In this document: in pieces, positions 45,378-54,365 of the stretch
Position numbering within the stretch: the first letter of the stretch is position 1
Layout of the letters: each line of letters opens with the position of its first letter
Assembly: GCF_029894125.1 (NCBI RefSeq)
Contig: NZ_JARXYZ010000042.1
Span: 1-64,000, forward strand
Source of the DNA: Kitasatospora sp. MAA19
GTDB lineage: Bacteria; Actinomycetota; Actinomycetes; Streptomycetales; Streptomycetaceae
Length of the DNA: 64,000 bases
Reading direction: 5' to 3'
Notes under the pieces: model-generated
What the model saw: the letters and a program-made list of their open reading frames with translations, nothing else
Told to the model about the DNA's origin: nothing
Database searches by the model: none
Position numbers and translations under genes: made by a program

Positions 45378-46991
45378 TCAGCCGCGGAAGAGGTTGTGGC
45401 CCACGTCGGAGGGGACCAGGTCCTGGGTGGGCTTGCTGTCCGGGCCCGGGACGTGTTCGCCGGGGATGGGGGCGGTGCTCTCCCGGTGGAGGAGGGAGAC
45501 GCCGTCCTCGGACCAGATCTGCCGGTACCCGTGGTCCAGGAGGAGCTGGATCCGCTCCGCCTGCTGCGTGTCCGTGGCGAAGGGGAACGAGCGCTTGTTG
45601 GAGCGGGTGAGCACGTACTCGCGTCCTCGTGGGGTCTCGTCCACCAGGACCACGTCCGTCCTGGCGGTCAGCCGCGGCGCGATCTGGTTGTCGGCCTCGA
45701 CCGAGGCGCCGTCGGGGATGAGCGCGGCCGCCCGTACCAGGGCGGCCTCGCTCGGTTTGGGCTGCCAGGAGGTCGGCACGGCGAGCTGCATCAGTCCGAG
45801 CGGTACGGCGGCGACCAGTGCGCAGCCCGCCGTCGCCAGGCCCAGCGTGCGGGCCCGCCGAGCGGTCCGCTCGGCGGCGGTCAGCCTGCCCAGCACCTCG
45901 ATGGCCGCCGTGAGCAGGATCGGCCAGAGCATGGAGTCGTAGTGGCGGGCGATCGACCAGTGGTTGGGGTTGCTGGAGAGGATGCGCTCGGCCAGGAGCG
46001 GGAGCGCGCACAGCACGGTCGCCGACCGCAGCGGCAGCAGGCACATGGTGCCGAAGAGCCAGAGCAGCAGCAGCGGCTTGAGCGGCTGGTCGAAGGCGGC
46101 CTGCACCAGGAGCAGCGGGTCGTGCAGCAGGTTGCGGACGGCATCGCCGCCGTCGGAGCCGAGCTTGGCGTAGTTCCAGTAGTAGCCCGGCTCGCCGCCC
46201 ATCGCCGGGATCAGCCACTTGATCGCCACCGCCGCGGCGAGCGGGCCGCCCAGCAGCAGGCCGAGGCCCGTGCGGCGGCCGGCGCGGTCGTCCGTACCGC
46301 GGGTGCGCAGCAGCAGCACCAGGCCGTACGCCCCGACCATGAGGCCGAGGTCCTCCTTGGTGCAGCAGAGCAGCACGGCGCTGAGGACCACGGTGCCGTA
46401 CTTCCGCGCGAGGCCGCGCTCCAGCATCAGCAGGGTCAGCGGGACCGCGAAGGCGACCTCGTGGAACCCGACCCGGGAGGCGACCAGCAGCGGCCACCCG
46501 AGCGCGTAGACGAGGCCGGCGAGGTCGGCGGCCCGACGGGCGGTCTTCGGTTCTGCGGCGGCGAAGCAGTGGGCGGTGATCCGCCGGATCAGTGGTACGC
46601 CGACCGCGAAGAGCAGGGCCTGGCCGATGATCAGCGAGCGCGGGTCGTCCCAGATCCAGTACAGCGGCGCGAGGAGGGCCAGGACCGGGGAGAAGTGGTC
46701 GCCCAGCAGGGAGAAGCCCGGCGGGAACTCGTGGTGGTAGCTCTTCAACGACGAGACGGGCAGCCCGAAGTGGGCGTACCCGCGCACGCCCTGGTCGAAG
46801 ATGCCGAGGTCGAAGCCGCCGAGCGACACGGACGTCCAGCCCTGCATGCCGATGGCGCACATGACGGCGAAGCAGAGGACGCTGAGCAGCGCGGTGCGCC
46901 GGGCCGGTGTGCGCACGAGGGCCGGGGAGGGCTTGCGGACACCGGGCGCGGCGGCGGGCGGCGACGGTGCGGACGCGGTCTGGGTGGTCAC
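45378..46991 (-). CDS. DUF2079 integral membrane protein, glycosyltransferase-like
   Basis: A 537-residue protein with about 11 helices. After a Pro/Ala N-terminus and first helix, the first loop has GGFDLGIFDQGVRGYAHFGL (acidic DLG/FD motif) and HHEFPPGFSLLGDHFSPVLA, which are DUF2079 signatures resembling GT-C enzymes. A C-terminal soluble domain contains VEADNQIAPRLTARTDVVLV. It probably uses a polyprenyl-phosphate sugar at the outer membrane face. It follows the GT87 gene with a 1-bp gap, an operon. Confidence 0.85.
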   Translation of the reverse strand: MTTQTASAPSPPAAAPGVRKPSPALVRTPARRTALLSVLCFAVMCAIGMQGWTSVSLGGFDLGIFDQGVRGYAHFGLPVSSLKSYHHEFPPGFSLLGDHFSPVLALLAPLYWIWDDPRSLIIGQALLFAVGVPLIRRITAHCFAAAEPKTARRAADLAGLVYALGWPLLVASRVGFHEVAFAVPLTLLMLERGLARKYGTVVLSAVLLCCTKEDLGLMVGAYGLVLLLRTRGTDDRAGRRTGLGLLLGGPLAAAVAIKWLIPAMGGEPGYYWNYAKLGSDGGDAVRNLLHDPLLLVQAAFDQPLKPLLLLWLFGTMCLLPLRSATVLCALPLLAERILSSNPNHWSIARHYDSMLWPILLTAAIEVLGRLTAAERTARRARTLGLATAGCALVAAVPLGLMQLAVPTSWQPKPSEAALVRAAALIPDGASVEADNQIAPRLTARTDVVLVDETPRGREYVLTRSNKRSFPFATDTQQAERIQLLLDHGYRQIWSEDGVSLLHRESTAPIPGEHVPGPDSKPTQDLVPSDVGHNLFRG

Positions 46992-46992
46992 G

Positions 46993-48306
46993 TCAGACCT
47001 GACTCGTCAGTGCGGCGTCGCGGTCGGTCCTGCTGCGCGGGAGGGACCAGCCGGTTCCGGATCCGGTGTCGGCCTGGCGCCGTGCGCGGTACAGCCGCAG
47101 CCCCACCACGGTGAGGACGGCGATGCCCAGGGGCGGGTAGATCGAGCCGGGCAGCTGCCAGTACCAGGCGACGCCGCGGCCCCACCGGTGGGGCGCCGTC
47201 CACATGGCGTGGGAGAGGAACACCGCCAGCGTCACGCCGAGCAGCACCTTGCGCGCCCTGGTCCTGGCCTCCACGACCAGCAGCGCGATCAGGGGGATGC
47301 ACCAGACCCAGTGGTGGGTCCAGCTGATCGGCGAGACCAGCAGCGCGGTGAACGCGGCGCAGACCGCGCCCCAGGCGTCGGCCCGGCGCAGGATCCGGGC
47401 GGAGCGCCCGGCGAGGACGGCCACCGCGAGGCCGAGCGTCCCGACGATCGCGGAGGCGGCGAGCCCGACCAGGCCCGGGTCGTTGACGTCGAGCAGACGG
47501 CAGATGGCTCCCCGGAGCGACTGGTTGTCCATGAGGACCGTGACGCCGACCCGGCTCGGGTCCCACAGGTAGTTCGTCCAGAATCCGTAGGAGGCGTCGG
47601 GCAGCGCGATCCAGCCGATCAGGCCGGCCGCCAGGAACGTGCCGCCCGAGACCATGGCGGCCCTGATCCGCCCGGTCAGCAGCAGGTACACGGCGAACAG
47701 GCCCGGGGTGATCTTGATGGCGGTGGCCAGGCCGATGCCCACGCCCTTGAAGCGACTGCCGTCGGGCCGGGTCAGGTCCCACAGGACCAGGCACAGGATG
47801 GCGAGGTTGACCTGGCCGTACTGGAAGGTGGTGTACACCGGCTCCAGCCAGACGCTCAGGCCCGTCGCGAGCAGGACGGCGGCCGGACGGTGGCGGGCGG
47901 CGGGCCACCCGATCAGCCGGAGGGAGAGGTGGACGGCCAGGGCGAGCAGGGCGAGGTTGAGGAGCATCACCAGGACCCGCAGGGTGCTCACGTCGAACCA
48001 GGTGCTCGGCACGAAGAGCATCGCGGCGAACGGCGGGTAGGTGGCCGGCAGGTCCCAGCCGGGCAGCCGCATCGCGTACAGGTCCTGGCCGTGGACGACC
48101 GCGGCGCCCTCGGCCCGGTACACGAGCATGTCGACCATGGTCGCCGCGTGGAAGAAGTGGCGCACGATGGCGAAAGCCGCCAGTGACACCCCTGCCACGA
48201 CGGCCGCTACGATGGTCCAGGACTTCGGTCTTGTGGGTGCCGAGGCGCCGGTGGACTCCTCCGTTTTTTCCCGCCGTGCCCACCGTGTAAGACCGAACTC
48301 CCGCAC
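46993..48306 (-). CDS. GT87-family polyprenyl-phosphate mannosyltransferase-like protein
   Basis: A 437-residue GT-C membrane glycosyltransferase. The first loop has the acidic motif MVDMLVYRAEGAAVVHGQDL. Later segments FQYGQVNLAILCLVLWDLTR, GIGLATAIKITPGLFAVYLL and DNQSLRGAICRLL are typical of DUF2029/GT87 mannosyltransferases of actinobacterial lipoglycan synthesis. GTG 48304-48306 gives VREFGLTRWARR. It is first gene of a pair with the DUF2079 gene. Confidence 0.88.
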   Translation of the reverse strand: MREFGLTRWARREKTEESTGASAPTRPKSWTIVAAVVAGVSLAAFAIVRHFFHAATMVDMLVYRAEGAAVVHGQDLYAMRLPGWDLPATYPPFAAMLFVPSTWFDVSTLRVLVMLLNLALLALAVHLSLRLIGWPAARHRPAAVLLATGLSVWLEPVYTTFQYGQVNLAILCLVLWDLTRPDGSRFKGVGIGLATAIKITPGLFAVYLLLTGRIRAAMVSGGTFLAAGLIGWIALPDASYGFWTNYLWDPSRVGVTVLMDNQSLRGAICRLLDVNDPGLVGLAASAIVGTLGLAVAVLAGRSARILRRADAWGAVCAAFTALLVSPISWTHHWVWCIPLIALLVVEARTRARKVLLGVTLAVFLSHAMWTAPHRWGRGVAWYWQLPGSIYPPLGIAVLTVVGLRLYRARRQADTGSGTGWSLPRSRTDRDAALTSQV

Positions 48307-48433
48307 TGCGATGGCACCTCGTTGAGATAGACCAGATCGTTCCGTCGTCAGCGTCTGGGCCCACCCACCATAACCGACCCCTCTGAGGCCGACCGCGACT
48401 CGGTCCGGCCGCCGCCTCCGGCCCGGGGCCCGC

Positions 48434-48604
48434 TCAGGCCGTGGCGGTCTGGAGGACCTCGCGCAGGCCCGGGACGGATGCGCGGTCGGCGCGCCAGACC
48501 GGCCGGAGGCGCAGGGCGGGGGGCCGGAGGGGGAGCCGGACCAGGGTGCCGGAGGTGAGTTGGTCCTGGACGGCGACGTCGGAGGGGCCCGGAAGTAGCA
48601 ATGT
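48434..48604 (-). pseudogene. LysR-type regulator, C-terminal fragment
   Basis: The frame from a stop at 48605 to TGA at 48434-48436 reads LLLPGPSDVAVQDQLTSGTL, then VRLPLRPPALRLRPVWRADR and GLREVLQTATA. This is the C-terminal end of a LysR substrate-binding domain (DQL..GxLVRL...VxRADR). The DNA-binding domain and most of the effector domain are gone. Confidence 0.7.
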
Positions 48605-48641
48605 TTATCCCGGGCCCCCGCGCGTGGGCGTCCGCGGAGGG

Positions 48642-49601
48642 TCAGCGGTTCTTGAACTCCTCGATGGCCGTCCGCACCGTCTGGTGCGTCGTGGGGCTTC
48701 CGGCGTGTCCGGCGTCCTCGATGATGTGGAGTCGCGCGTCGGGCCAGGCCTTGGCGAGTTCCCACACGGCCTGGACCGGGCAGCCCATGTCGTGCCGGCC
48801 CTGCACCAGGACCGCCGGGATTCCGGCCAGTTTGTGGGCGTTGCGCAGGAGTTGGTCCTCCTCCAGCCAGGCGCCGTTGCTGAAGAAGTGGGCGCAGATC
48901 CGGACGAACGCGATCTGCTCGTCGACCTCCTGGTCGCTGTACATGCCGGGCACGCCGTTGGGCTCGGTGGAGACGACCGCGTCCTCCCAGGTGAGCCAGT
49001 CGACGGCGGCCTTCTCCCGGACGGCACGATCGGGGTGCTCCATCAGCCGCGCGTAGGCCGCGAGCAGGTCGCCGTCCCGCTCGCCCTCGGGGACGCCGTC
49101 GCGGAACCGGTCCCACGCCTCGGGCTGGAACCGCCCGGCGCCCCGGTAGAGCCAGTCGAGCCCTGTGCGGCTGCTCGTCGTCACCGCCAGGAAGACGATC
49201 TCGGTGACCCGCTCGGGGTGCTGCTGCGCATAGGCCAGGGCGAGCGTGGTGCCCCAGGAGACGCCGTTGAGCAACCACTTCTCGATGCCGAGGTGCTCGC
49301 GCAGCCGCTCCATGTCGTCGACCAGGTGCCAGGTGGTGTTCAGACTCATGTCCACGGCAGGGTCGCTGGCGTGCGGGGTGCTGCGACCGCAGTTGCGCTG
49401 ATCGAAACGGACGACGCGGTAGCGCTCGGGATCCCAGGCCCGCATCGGGCCCCGCGGCGCGCCCCCGCCCGGGCCGCCGTGGACGTGCACGGCGGGCTTG
49501 CCTTCGGGGTTGCCGTACTGCTCGTAGTAGATGCGGTTGCCGTCTCCGGTGTCGAGGAACCCGGTGTCGTAGGGATGGGTCGGAGCGTAGAGATCAACCA
49601 T
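48642..49601 (-). CDS. pip: Prolyl iminopeptidase
   Basis: A 319-residue alpha/beta hydrolase that removes N-terminal proline from peptides. Signatures are HVHGGPGGGAPRGPMRAWDP (oxyanion loop), FDQRNCGRSTPH, the nucleophile elbow GVSWGTTLALAYA (family consensus GGSWGS), and late D and H in VQGRHDMGCP and EDAGHAGSP. It has no signal peptide, so it is cytoplasmic. ATG 49599-49601 begins MVDLYAPTHPYDTGFLDTGD, the standard Pip N-terminus. Confidence 0.93.
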   Translation of the reverse strand: MVDLYAPTHPYDTGFLDTGDGNRIYYEQYGNPEGKPAVHVHGGPGGGAPRGPMRAWDPERYRVVRFDQRNCGRSTPHASDPAVDMSLNTTWHLVDDMERLREHLGIEKWLLNGVSWGTTLALAYAQQHPERVTEIVFLAVTTSSRTGLDWLYRGAGRFQPEAWDRFRDGVPEGERDGDLLAAYARLMEHPDRAVREKAAVDWLTWEDAVVSTEPNGVPGMYSDQEVDEQIAFVRICAHFFSNGAWLEEDQLLRNAHKLAGIPAVLVQGRHDMGCPVQAVWELAKAWPDARLHIIEDAGHAGSPTTHQTVRTAIEEFKNR

Positions 49602-49714
49602 GACCGTCGAGCCTACGGAGCGATCGCGGTCGGGTTCCACTGATTTCTTCCTCAAACTGCCGCATTGACACGGGTATTGAGTCGAAGGGGCGGGCGGCGT
49701 GGAGGGCCGAGCGC

Positions 49715-50830
49715 TCACGGCTTGGTGGTTGCGCTCGGGGCGCTGTGGCCGTTCTGGCGTGCGGCGGTGGTCGGCCTGGAGAGGCGTTCCTGGTGGTCGT
49801 GGTCCTGCGGGTAGAACTGCCGGGCCCAGTGCCGCAGGGCGCCGATCGGGCCGTCGCCGGGGGCGAGTCGCGGCGGCGACAGGTACTTCTTGGTGGACCA
49901 GATCGGGAAGTCGGCCGCGGTGAACTCGCAGCTCCACTTGAACATCAGGCCCGACAGCAGCCGCGAGAGCGACCGGCTGACCGTCCTGCCGAGCGCGGGC
50001 GGCAGGGCGGCCGGCGGCGCGAAGGAGAACCGGCTCGCCTGCCTGAACTGCATCCGGCCGGGGGCGACCATGGTGGCCATCACCAGGGAGCACATCTCCA
50101 GTCCGAGGGCGGGCGTGCGCACGTCGCTGTGCAGGCAGCTGAGGCCGTAGCCGTCCACCTCGATCTCGACCTGGCGCCGGCCCAGGAGCGGGAACTCCTC
50201 CTGCACCCGCATCGAGACGTGGAACGTCACGCCGTCGAAGGCGACCGGTGCCGCCAACTCGCCCCGGGTCCAACCGTGGAGGGTGAGGAAGTGGCCCAGG
50301 TCCACGGCGTTCTCCATGACGTCCTGCGCATAGCCGGGCATCTCCCAGGCGGCGTGCTGCGGCGGCTGGTCGCCGAGGGCGTGCCACGCCGGGATCTCCC
50401 AGTCCGGCTGCCGGCCGTCGTGATGGCGCCAGACGAAGACGGCGTCGTTCACCTCGCGCACCGGCAGCTGTGCCAGGGCGGCCTTCGGCGGCGTGGTGCC
50501 GTAACCGGTGCGCACGCACCGGCCGTCCGGGTCGAAGGCGAAGCGGTGGAAGGGGCAGACGAGGTCGTTCCCGTCGACCTCGGCGAGGCCGAGATGGGCC
50601 CCCAGGTGCGGGCAGTACGGACGGGTCGCCCGGATACGGCCGTTCCGCAGCCGGTACAGCACGACGTCCTCGCCGGCCAGTTGGCGGGTGAGCACCGTGC
50701 CGGGCTTCAGCTCGGCGCTGAAGGCGAGCGCGGACCAGCCGTCGGGGTAGGGCAGGCCCGGTGGCAGGGCGAGGTCGCCCGGGGTCGGACGGCTGCTGAC
50801 GGAGTGGACGTGTTTTCCGAACGCGCGCAA
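49715..50830 (-). CDS. Rieske [2Fe-2S] oxygenase, KshA-like
   Basis: A 371-residue non-heme iron oxygenase. The start is TTG 50828-50830, the only codon with a good AAGGAG upstream. Rieske ligands are C73 and H75 in RPYCPHLGAHLG and C92 and H95 in VCPFHRFAFD. The mononuclear iron motif is ENAVDLGHFLTLHG (N174, D177, H180, H185). The layout resembles steroid 9-alpha-hydroxylase oxygenase and related hydroxylases acting on hydrophobic substrates. The reductase partner is not nearby. A KstR-like TetR gene is present 10 kb away but no other steroid genes are seen. Confidence 0.88.
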   Translation of the reverse strand: MRAFGKHVHSVSSRPTPGDLALPPGLPYPDGWSALAFSAELKPGTVLTRQLAGEDVVLYRLRNGRIRATRPYCPHLGAHLGLAEVDGNDLVCPFHRFAFDPDGRCVRTGYGTTPPKAALAQLPVREVNDAVFVWRHHDGRQPDWEIPAWHALGDQPPQHAAWEMPGYAQDVMENAVDLGHFLTLHGWTRGELAAPVAFDGVTFHVSMRVQEEFPLLGRRQVEIEVDGYGLSCLHSDVRTPALGLEMCSLVMATMVAPGRMQFRQASRFSFAPPAALPPALGRTVSRSLSRLLSGLMFKWSCEFTAADFPIWSTKKYLSPPRLAPGDGPIGALRHWARQFYPQDHDHQERLSRPTTAARQNGHSAPSATTKP

Positions 50831-51337
50831 GAGTTCTCCTTCTGCTGTGGCGGATCGAGTCGGCGGCGCAAGAGGAAATCGGGAAATGCGAAAATCCGAC
50901 CAAAGGAAATTCCGTGGTTCTACGCCAACCCGGCGGGGAAATTTGTTTCCGGACGAAATGCGCCCCACATGCTAGCCACAGATGGAGAGGGGTTGCACGA
51001 ACAATCCGAATGGCAAGGGGTAAATGTGATGATCCATTGGATTGGTGGCGCCAGGCCGCCTTGTTCGGGTGACGTCGAACCCGCGCTACCGTCAGGGGGA
51101 TGGCGAGCGACCACCCCACCCCCTCCGAACCGAACGCCGCCCCGTTCCGCAGCTGCTCTGCGACACCAAGGCGCTCGCGGCCCGCGGCCCGGCGCGGGCG
51201 CACCCGGTGGCCGGCGGGAACGGCGGCCGGAAAGTGTCGAAAAAAGTTCGGACGGCGATGTCGAGAACCCGCGCCCGGCTCCGTCCCCGTGGTGAACGCG
51301 ACCACAACGGGTCGCACCAGTACCGAGGAGCACCACG
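50831..51337. other. Intergenic region with an AT-rich core, no firm gene
   Basis: About 50850-51035 is strikingly AT-rich for this genome (for example GAAATTTGTTTCC and AAATGTGATGATCCATTGGA). The only start-stop frame with a plausible binding site encodes 29 residues (50886-50975, MRKSDQRKFRGSTPTRRGNL). I cannot support it as a gene. The region could be promoter DNA or a remnant of transferred DNA. Confidence 0.45.
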
Positions 51338-51694
51338 ATGGCCAAGTACCTGCTGCTCAAGCACTACCGCGGCGCTCCGGCCCCGGTCAACAACGTGCCC
51401 ATGGACCAGTGGACGCCGGAGGAGATCTCGGCGCACATGCAGTACATGCACGACTTCGCGGCCCGACTGGAGCGGACCGGCGAGTTCGTCGACGGCCTGG
51501 CGCTCGCCCCCGAGGGGGCGTGGGTCCGGTACGACGGTGAGGGGCGCCCGCCGGTCACCGACGGCCCGTTCGCCGAGACCAAGGACCTCATCGCCGGCTG
51601 GATGGTGATCGACGTCGACAGCTACGAGCGCGCGATCGAGCTGGCCGGGGAGCTGTCGGCCGGCCCCGAGCTGCTTGGCGAACCGTTCGCCTGA
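51338..51694 (+). CDS. YCII/DGPF-domain protein
   Basis: A 118-residue protein with the YCII-related ferredoxin-like fold. MAKYLLLKHYRGAPAPVNNV opens it and the signature VTDGPFAETKDLIAGWMVID is complete. In actinobacteria these proteins commonly neighbour ECF41-type sigma factors or act alone; no sigma factor gene is next to it here. Enzymatic role unproven. Confidence 0.87.
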   Translation: MAKYLLLKHYRGAPAPVNNVPMDQWTPEEISAHMQYMHDFAARLERTGEFVDGLALAPEGAWVRYDGEGRPPVTDGPFAETKDLIAGWMVIDVDSYERAIELAGELSAGPELLGEPFA

Positions 51695-51984
51695 GCACGA
51701 GTCAAGTTCCTTCGGGTCACGGGTCTGTCCCAGCGGGCGACGGCCGCGAACGGGTGCGGAACGGTGGCGGGAACCGCCGTCCCGGCTGGCCGGCGGCGTA
51801 TCCCGGCGGGGTGCGCCCGGTGGTGGTGGGCGTGGTCCCTGGCTGCGCGTGTAACAGCACTGTATTGGGGGGTGGTTGGGCGGAACGGCTCGCCGGGCGG
51901 GTGGGTCCTGGTGATCAGAAACGCCCGCTCGTACCGATCCGTACCGAGCGCCCGGCACCGGCAACCGATACTGAGGAAGAAACG

Positions 51985-52713
51985 ATGCGCGTTTACAAGC
52001 TCCCCTTCGCAGCCCTGGCCGTTGCCGCGAGCCTCTCGTTGACGGCCTGTCAGAACGACGACGGCGGCACGGGGCAGAGCAAGCCGTCGTCCGCGTCCAC
52101 TGTGTCCACCGTGTCGTCTGCGTCCGCCGCGCCCACCGCGCCCACCGCGTCGTCTGCGTCCACCGCGTCGTCCGCGCCCACCCCGCCCGCCGCGCCTGCC
52201 GCGTCCACCTCGGGCGGCGGGTCGGGCTCCGGTGGGACGGTCTCCGGCGGGACGGGTACGGCTGCCGGGGCCAGCTCCACCGACAACGGCAAGGGCGGCA
52301 AGTGCCGCACCGACGACCTGGAGATCACGGCGGTGGAGCGTACGATCGACGGCGACACCGACGGCACCGTCGTGGTGGAGCTGAAGAACCACAGCGGCCG
52401 GGACTGCGCGATCTCCGGGTACGCGGGCGTCGACCTGAAGACCAACGCGGGGTCGCTGCCCGCGAAGCGCTCCGGTGAGCCGGTCGTTCCGGGCGTCGTC
52501 AAGAACGGGAAGTCGACGTTCTTCGGTATCAGCTACCCGCTCAACAAGTCGGGCGGCTCCGGTGTCCGCGTCACGGGGCTGGTGGTGACCCCGCCGGACG
52601 AGACGAAGTCGGTCACCCTTCCCTGGCCGGGTGCCGGCACGCTGCCCGTCACGAGCGGCGCCGGCTCCCCGGTGAAGGTCGGCCCGATGGGAAGTGCCGG
52701 TCAGGGCGAGTGA
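51985..52713 (+). CDS. DUF4232-type lipoprotein
   Basis: A 242-residue lipoprotein; the start ATG 51985 has GAGGAAG upstream. The signal peptide ends in LTAC (Cys 22). A Ser/Thr/Ala-rich linker (about 30-95, with SSASTVSTVSSASAAPTAPT) leads to a DUF4232 domain (about 100-225, CRTDDLEITAVERTIDGDTD and CAISGYAGVDL). It is surface-exposed, and a possible substrate of the protein O-mannosyltransferase. Function unknown. Confidence 0.85.
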   Translation: MRVYKLPFAALAVAASLSLTACQNDDGGTGQSKPSSASTVSTVSSASAAPTAPTASSASTASSAPTPPAAPAASTSGGGSGSGGTVSGGTGTAAGASSTDNGKGGKCRTDDLEITAVERTIDGDTDGTVVVELKNHSGRDCAISGYAGVDLKTNAGSLPAKRSGEPVVPGVVKNGKSTFFGISYPLNKSGGSGVRVTGLVVTPPDETKSVTLPWPGAGTLPVTSGAGSPVKVGPMGSAGQGE

Positions 52714-53023
52714 CCCGCGCGTCCTGGAGTCTGCCGTCACAGTGCTCCCGGGCGCCGCGCATCCAGACGATGGATCCGCGTGGCCGGAGCCCCGCCAGGT
52801 GGCTCGCTGGCCCTCAGCATGGCCGCTGGGCAGGCCAGTTGAGGGGACGGCCGCCCACGGGTGGGGCCTCGCCCGGCAGCTGTCCGGACCGGCCCGTGCG
52901 GGCGGCCGGTCGTTCAGGTGAAGTTCCCGGGCGGCAGCCGGGGACACCGGGCGCCCGGGGAAGCCTCGTGTGTGACGGCCGCCCGTTCGGAGCGGCCGCA
53001 CCGGACCACGGAGACGTTCCCCC
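52714..53023. other. Intergenic, no gene seen
   Basis: GC-rich sequence between the lipoprotein and the small secreted protein. No convincing frame, hairpin or operator is seen. Confidence 0.4.
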
Positions 53024-53248
53024 ATGCGTCTGTCCCCACGCTCCGCCGCCCTCGCCGGCGCCGCCCTGTCCGTCGCCGTCCTGGTCGGCCCGGCTCCCGT
53101 CGCCGCCGCCGACACCGCTCCGCCGCCCCCGGCAGGCCGGTACCTGAACCTGCACCAGTGCGTCTACCACGGCCCCTTCCTGCCGACCAGCTTCGACCTC
53201 ATGACCACCCTGGTCCCGAGCAGGGACGGACGGGCCGCGCCGCCATGA
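53024..53248 (+). CDS. Small secreted protein
   Basis: A 74-residue protein with a clear signal peptide (MRLSPRSAALAGAALSVAVL, cleavage near VAAA at 29) and a short mature part with one Cys (YLNLHQCVYHGPFLPTSF). It may be a complete small peptide or the N-terminal stump of a larger secreted protein. No family is recognised. It stands convergent with the lectin-like gene. Confidence 0.5.
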   Translation: MRLSPRSAALAGAALSVAVLVGPAPVAAADTAPPPPAGRYLNLHQCVYHGPFLPTSFDLMTTLVPSRDGRAAPP

Positions 53249-53314
53249 GTGCCCTGGGCGGGACACCAGGTGCGGGCGGCCCGCCGCGGTCGCGGGGCGG
53301 CCGTGCGGTGAGTG

Positions 53315-54301
53315 TCAGACGGTGTCGCGGACCTTGAGGTAGCCGTTCTCGACGAGGAACTTCTGGTCCGGGTTGCCGGCGCCGCACTGGTAGATGAAGG
53401 CGTTGTCGCCGTTGGTGCGCGTGGTACCGACGTCCAGGCACATCTCCTGATCGCTGCCCGCCGTCGACTGCAGGACGAACGAGCCCTGGCGCAGCAGCCA
53501 GGTCTGGTTGGCGATGGCGGCCCGCGAGTACTCGCAGGCCCAGATGCGGACGTTGTCCCCGTTGAAGCCGGTGTTGTCGGCATCGAGGCACATCTCCTGC
53601 CCGGAGCCCACGGTGTCGGCGACCTTGACCCGGCCGTCGTCGAGGACGAAGCGCTGGTTGGTGTGGTCCAGGCACTGCCAGATCCGGACGTTGTCGGCGT
53701 TGAACCGGGTGTTGCCCACGTCCAGGCACATCCCGGTCGGGACCCGGGGCGGGGTGGCGACGTCGAGGGTCCCGTTGTCGATCGTGTAGACGGTGCCGTT
53801 GTTGGGGTCGGTGTAGCGGAAGCTGCCGTTGCCGCGCGGGAGCGTGGTGTCGGCGGGCGCCGTGGCATCGACGGTGACCTGCGGCAGGAAGCGGAAGTAC
53901 CCGTTGGACGGCCAGCCGCTGCGGCTCCCGTTGAGGCCGTAGCCCTCGCAGGTCAGGGTGCGGTTCCCGGTGCCGAGCGCGCAGTTGCGCAGGCCGACGT
54001 TGTTGGTGCCCCAGGAGGAGCCGTCGCCGCTGTACTGGGTGGGGACGGTGGCCTGCGGGGCGAAGGTGGTGTTGCCGGGTGCGGTGAAGACGGCGGTCAT
54101 GCCGGAGGGCGGGAGGAGGCCGGGGCCGCCGGTGTTCTGGTACGTCCACGGCACGGCGGCGGTCTGGCCGGGGGCGATGGTCACGGTGGTGGGCACGTCG
54201 CGGCCGATGAAGGTGACGGCGGCGGCGGGGGACGCGAGGGCGACGGCGAGGGTGAGGGTCGTCGCGGCGACGACCGTGGTGCGGGCGAGGGTTCTGATCA
54301 C
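53315..54301 (-). CDS. Secreted protein with ricin-type beta-trefoil repeats
   Basis: A 328-residue exported protein. A signal peptide (cleavage near AAA at 28) is followed by a beta-rich domain (about 30-180) and three trefoil-like repeats, each with the pattern MCLDxxNTxxNxDNVxIWxC...NQxxxL (GMCLDVGNTRFNADNVRIWQ, EMCLDADNTGFNGDNVRIWA, EMCLDVGTTRTNGDNAFIYQ). Such domains bind sugars. The start is GTG 54299-54301. It lies just downstream of the ECF transporter operon on the same strand but has its own signal. Confidence 0.85.
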   Translation of the reverse strand: MIRTLARTTVVAATTLTLAVALASPAAAVTFIGRDVPTTVTIAPGQTAAVPWTYQNTGGPGLLPPSGMTAVFTAPGNTTFAPQATVPTQYSGDGSSWGTNNVGLRNCALGTGNRTLTCEGYGLNGSRSGWPSNGYFRFLPQVTVDATAPADTTLPRGNGSFRYTDPNNGTVYTIDNGTLDVATPPRVPTGMCLDVGNTRFNADNVRIWQCLDHTNQRFVLDDGRVKVADTVGSGQEMCLDADNTGFNGDNVRIWACEYSRAAIANQTWLLRQGSFVLQSTAGSDQEMCLDVGTTRTNGDNAFIYQCGAGNPDQKFLVENGYLKVRDTV

Positions 54302-54365
54302 GGTCGAGATGATCGTGGACGCATCGGGCCGTCGGCGGTGCGCGGCGCGGCCGGGGAGCGGGGGT

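Noticed and set aside
50886..50975. 29-residue small gene in the AT-rich island
   Set aside because: Binding site is weak, product has no family or signal character and the start is one of several chance ATGs in AT-rich DNA.
53164..53868. 234-residue minus-strand frame overlapping the lectin-like gene
   Set aside because: Thr/Ser/Arg-rich out-of-frame shadow of the beta-trefoil protein gene.
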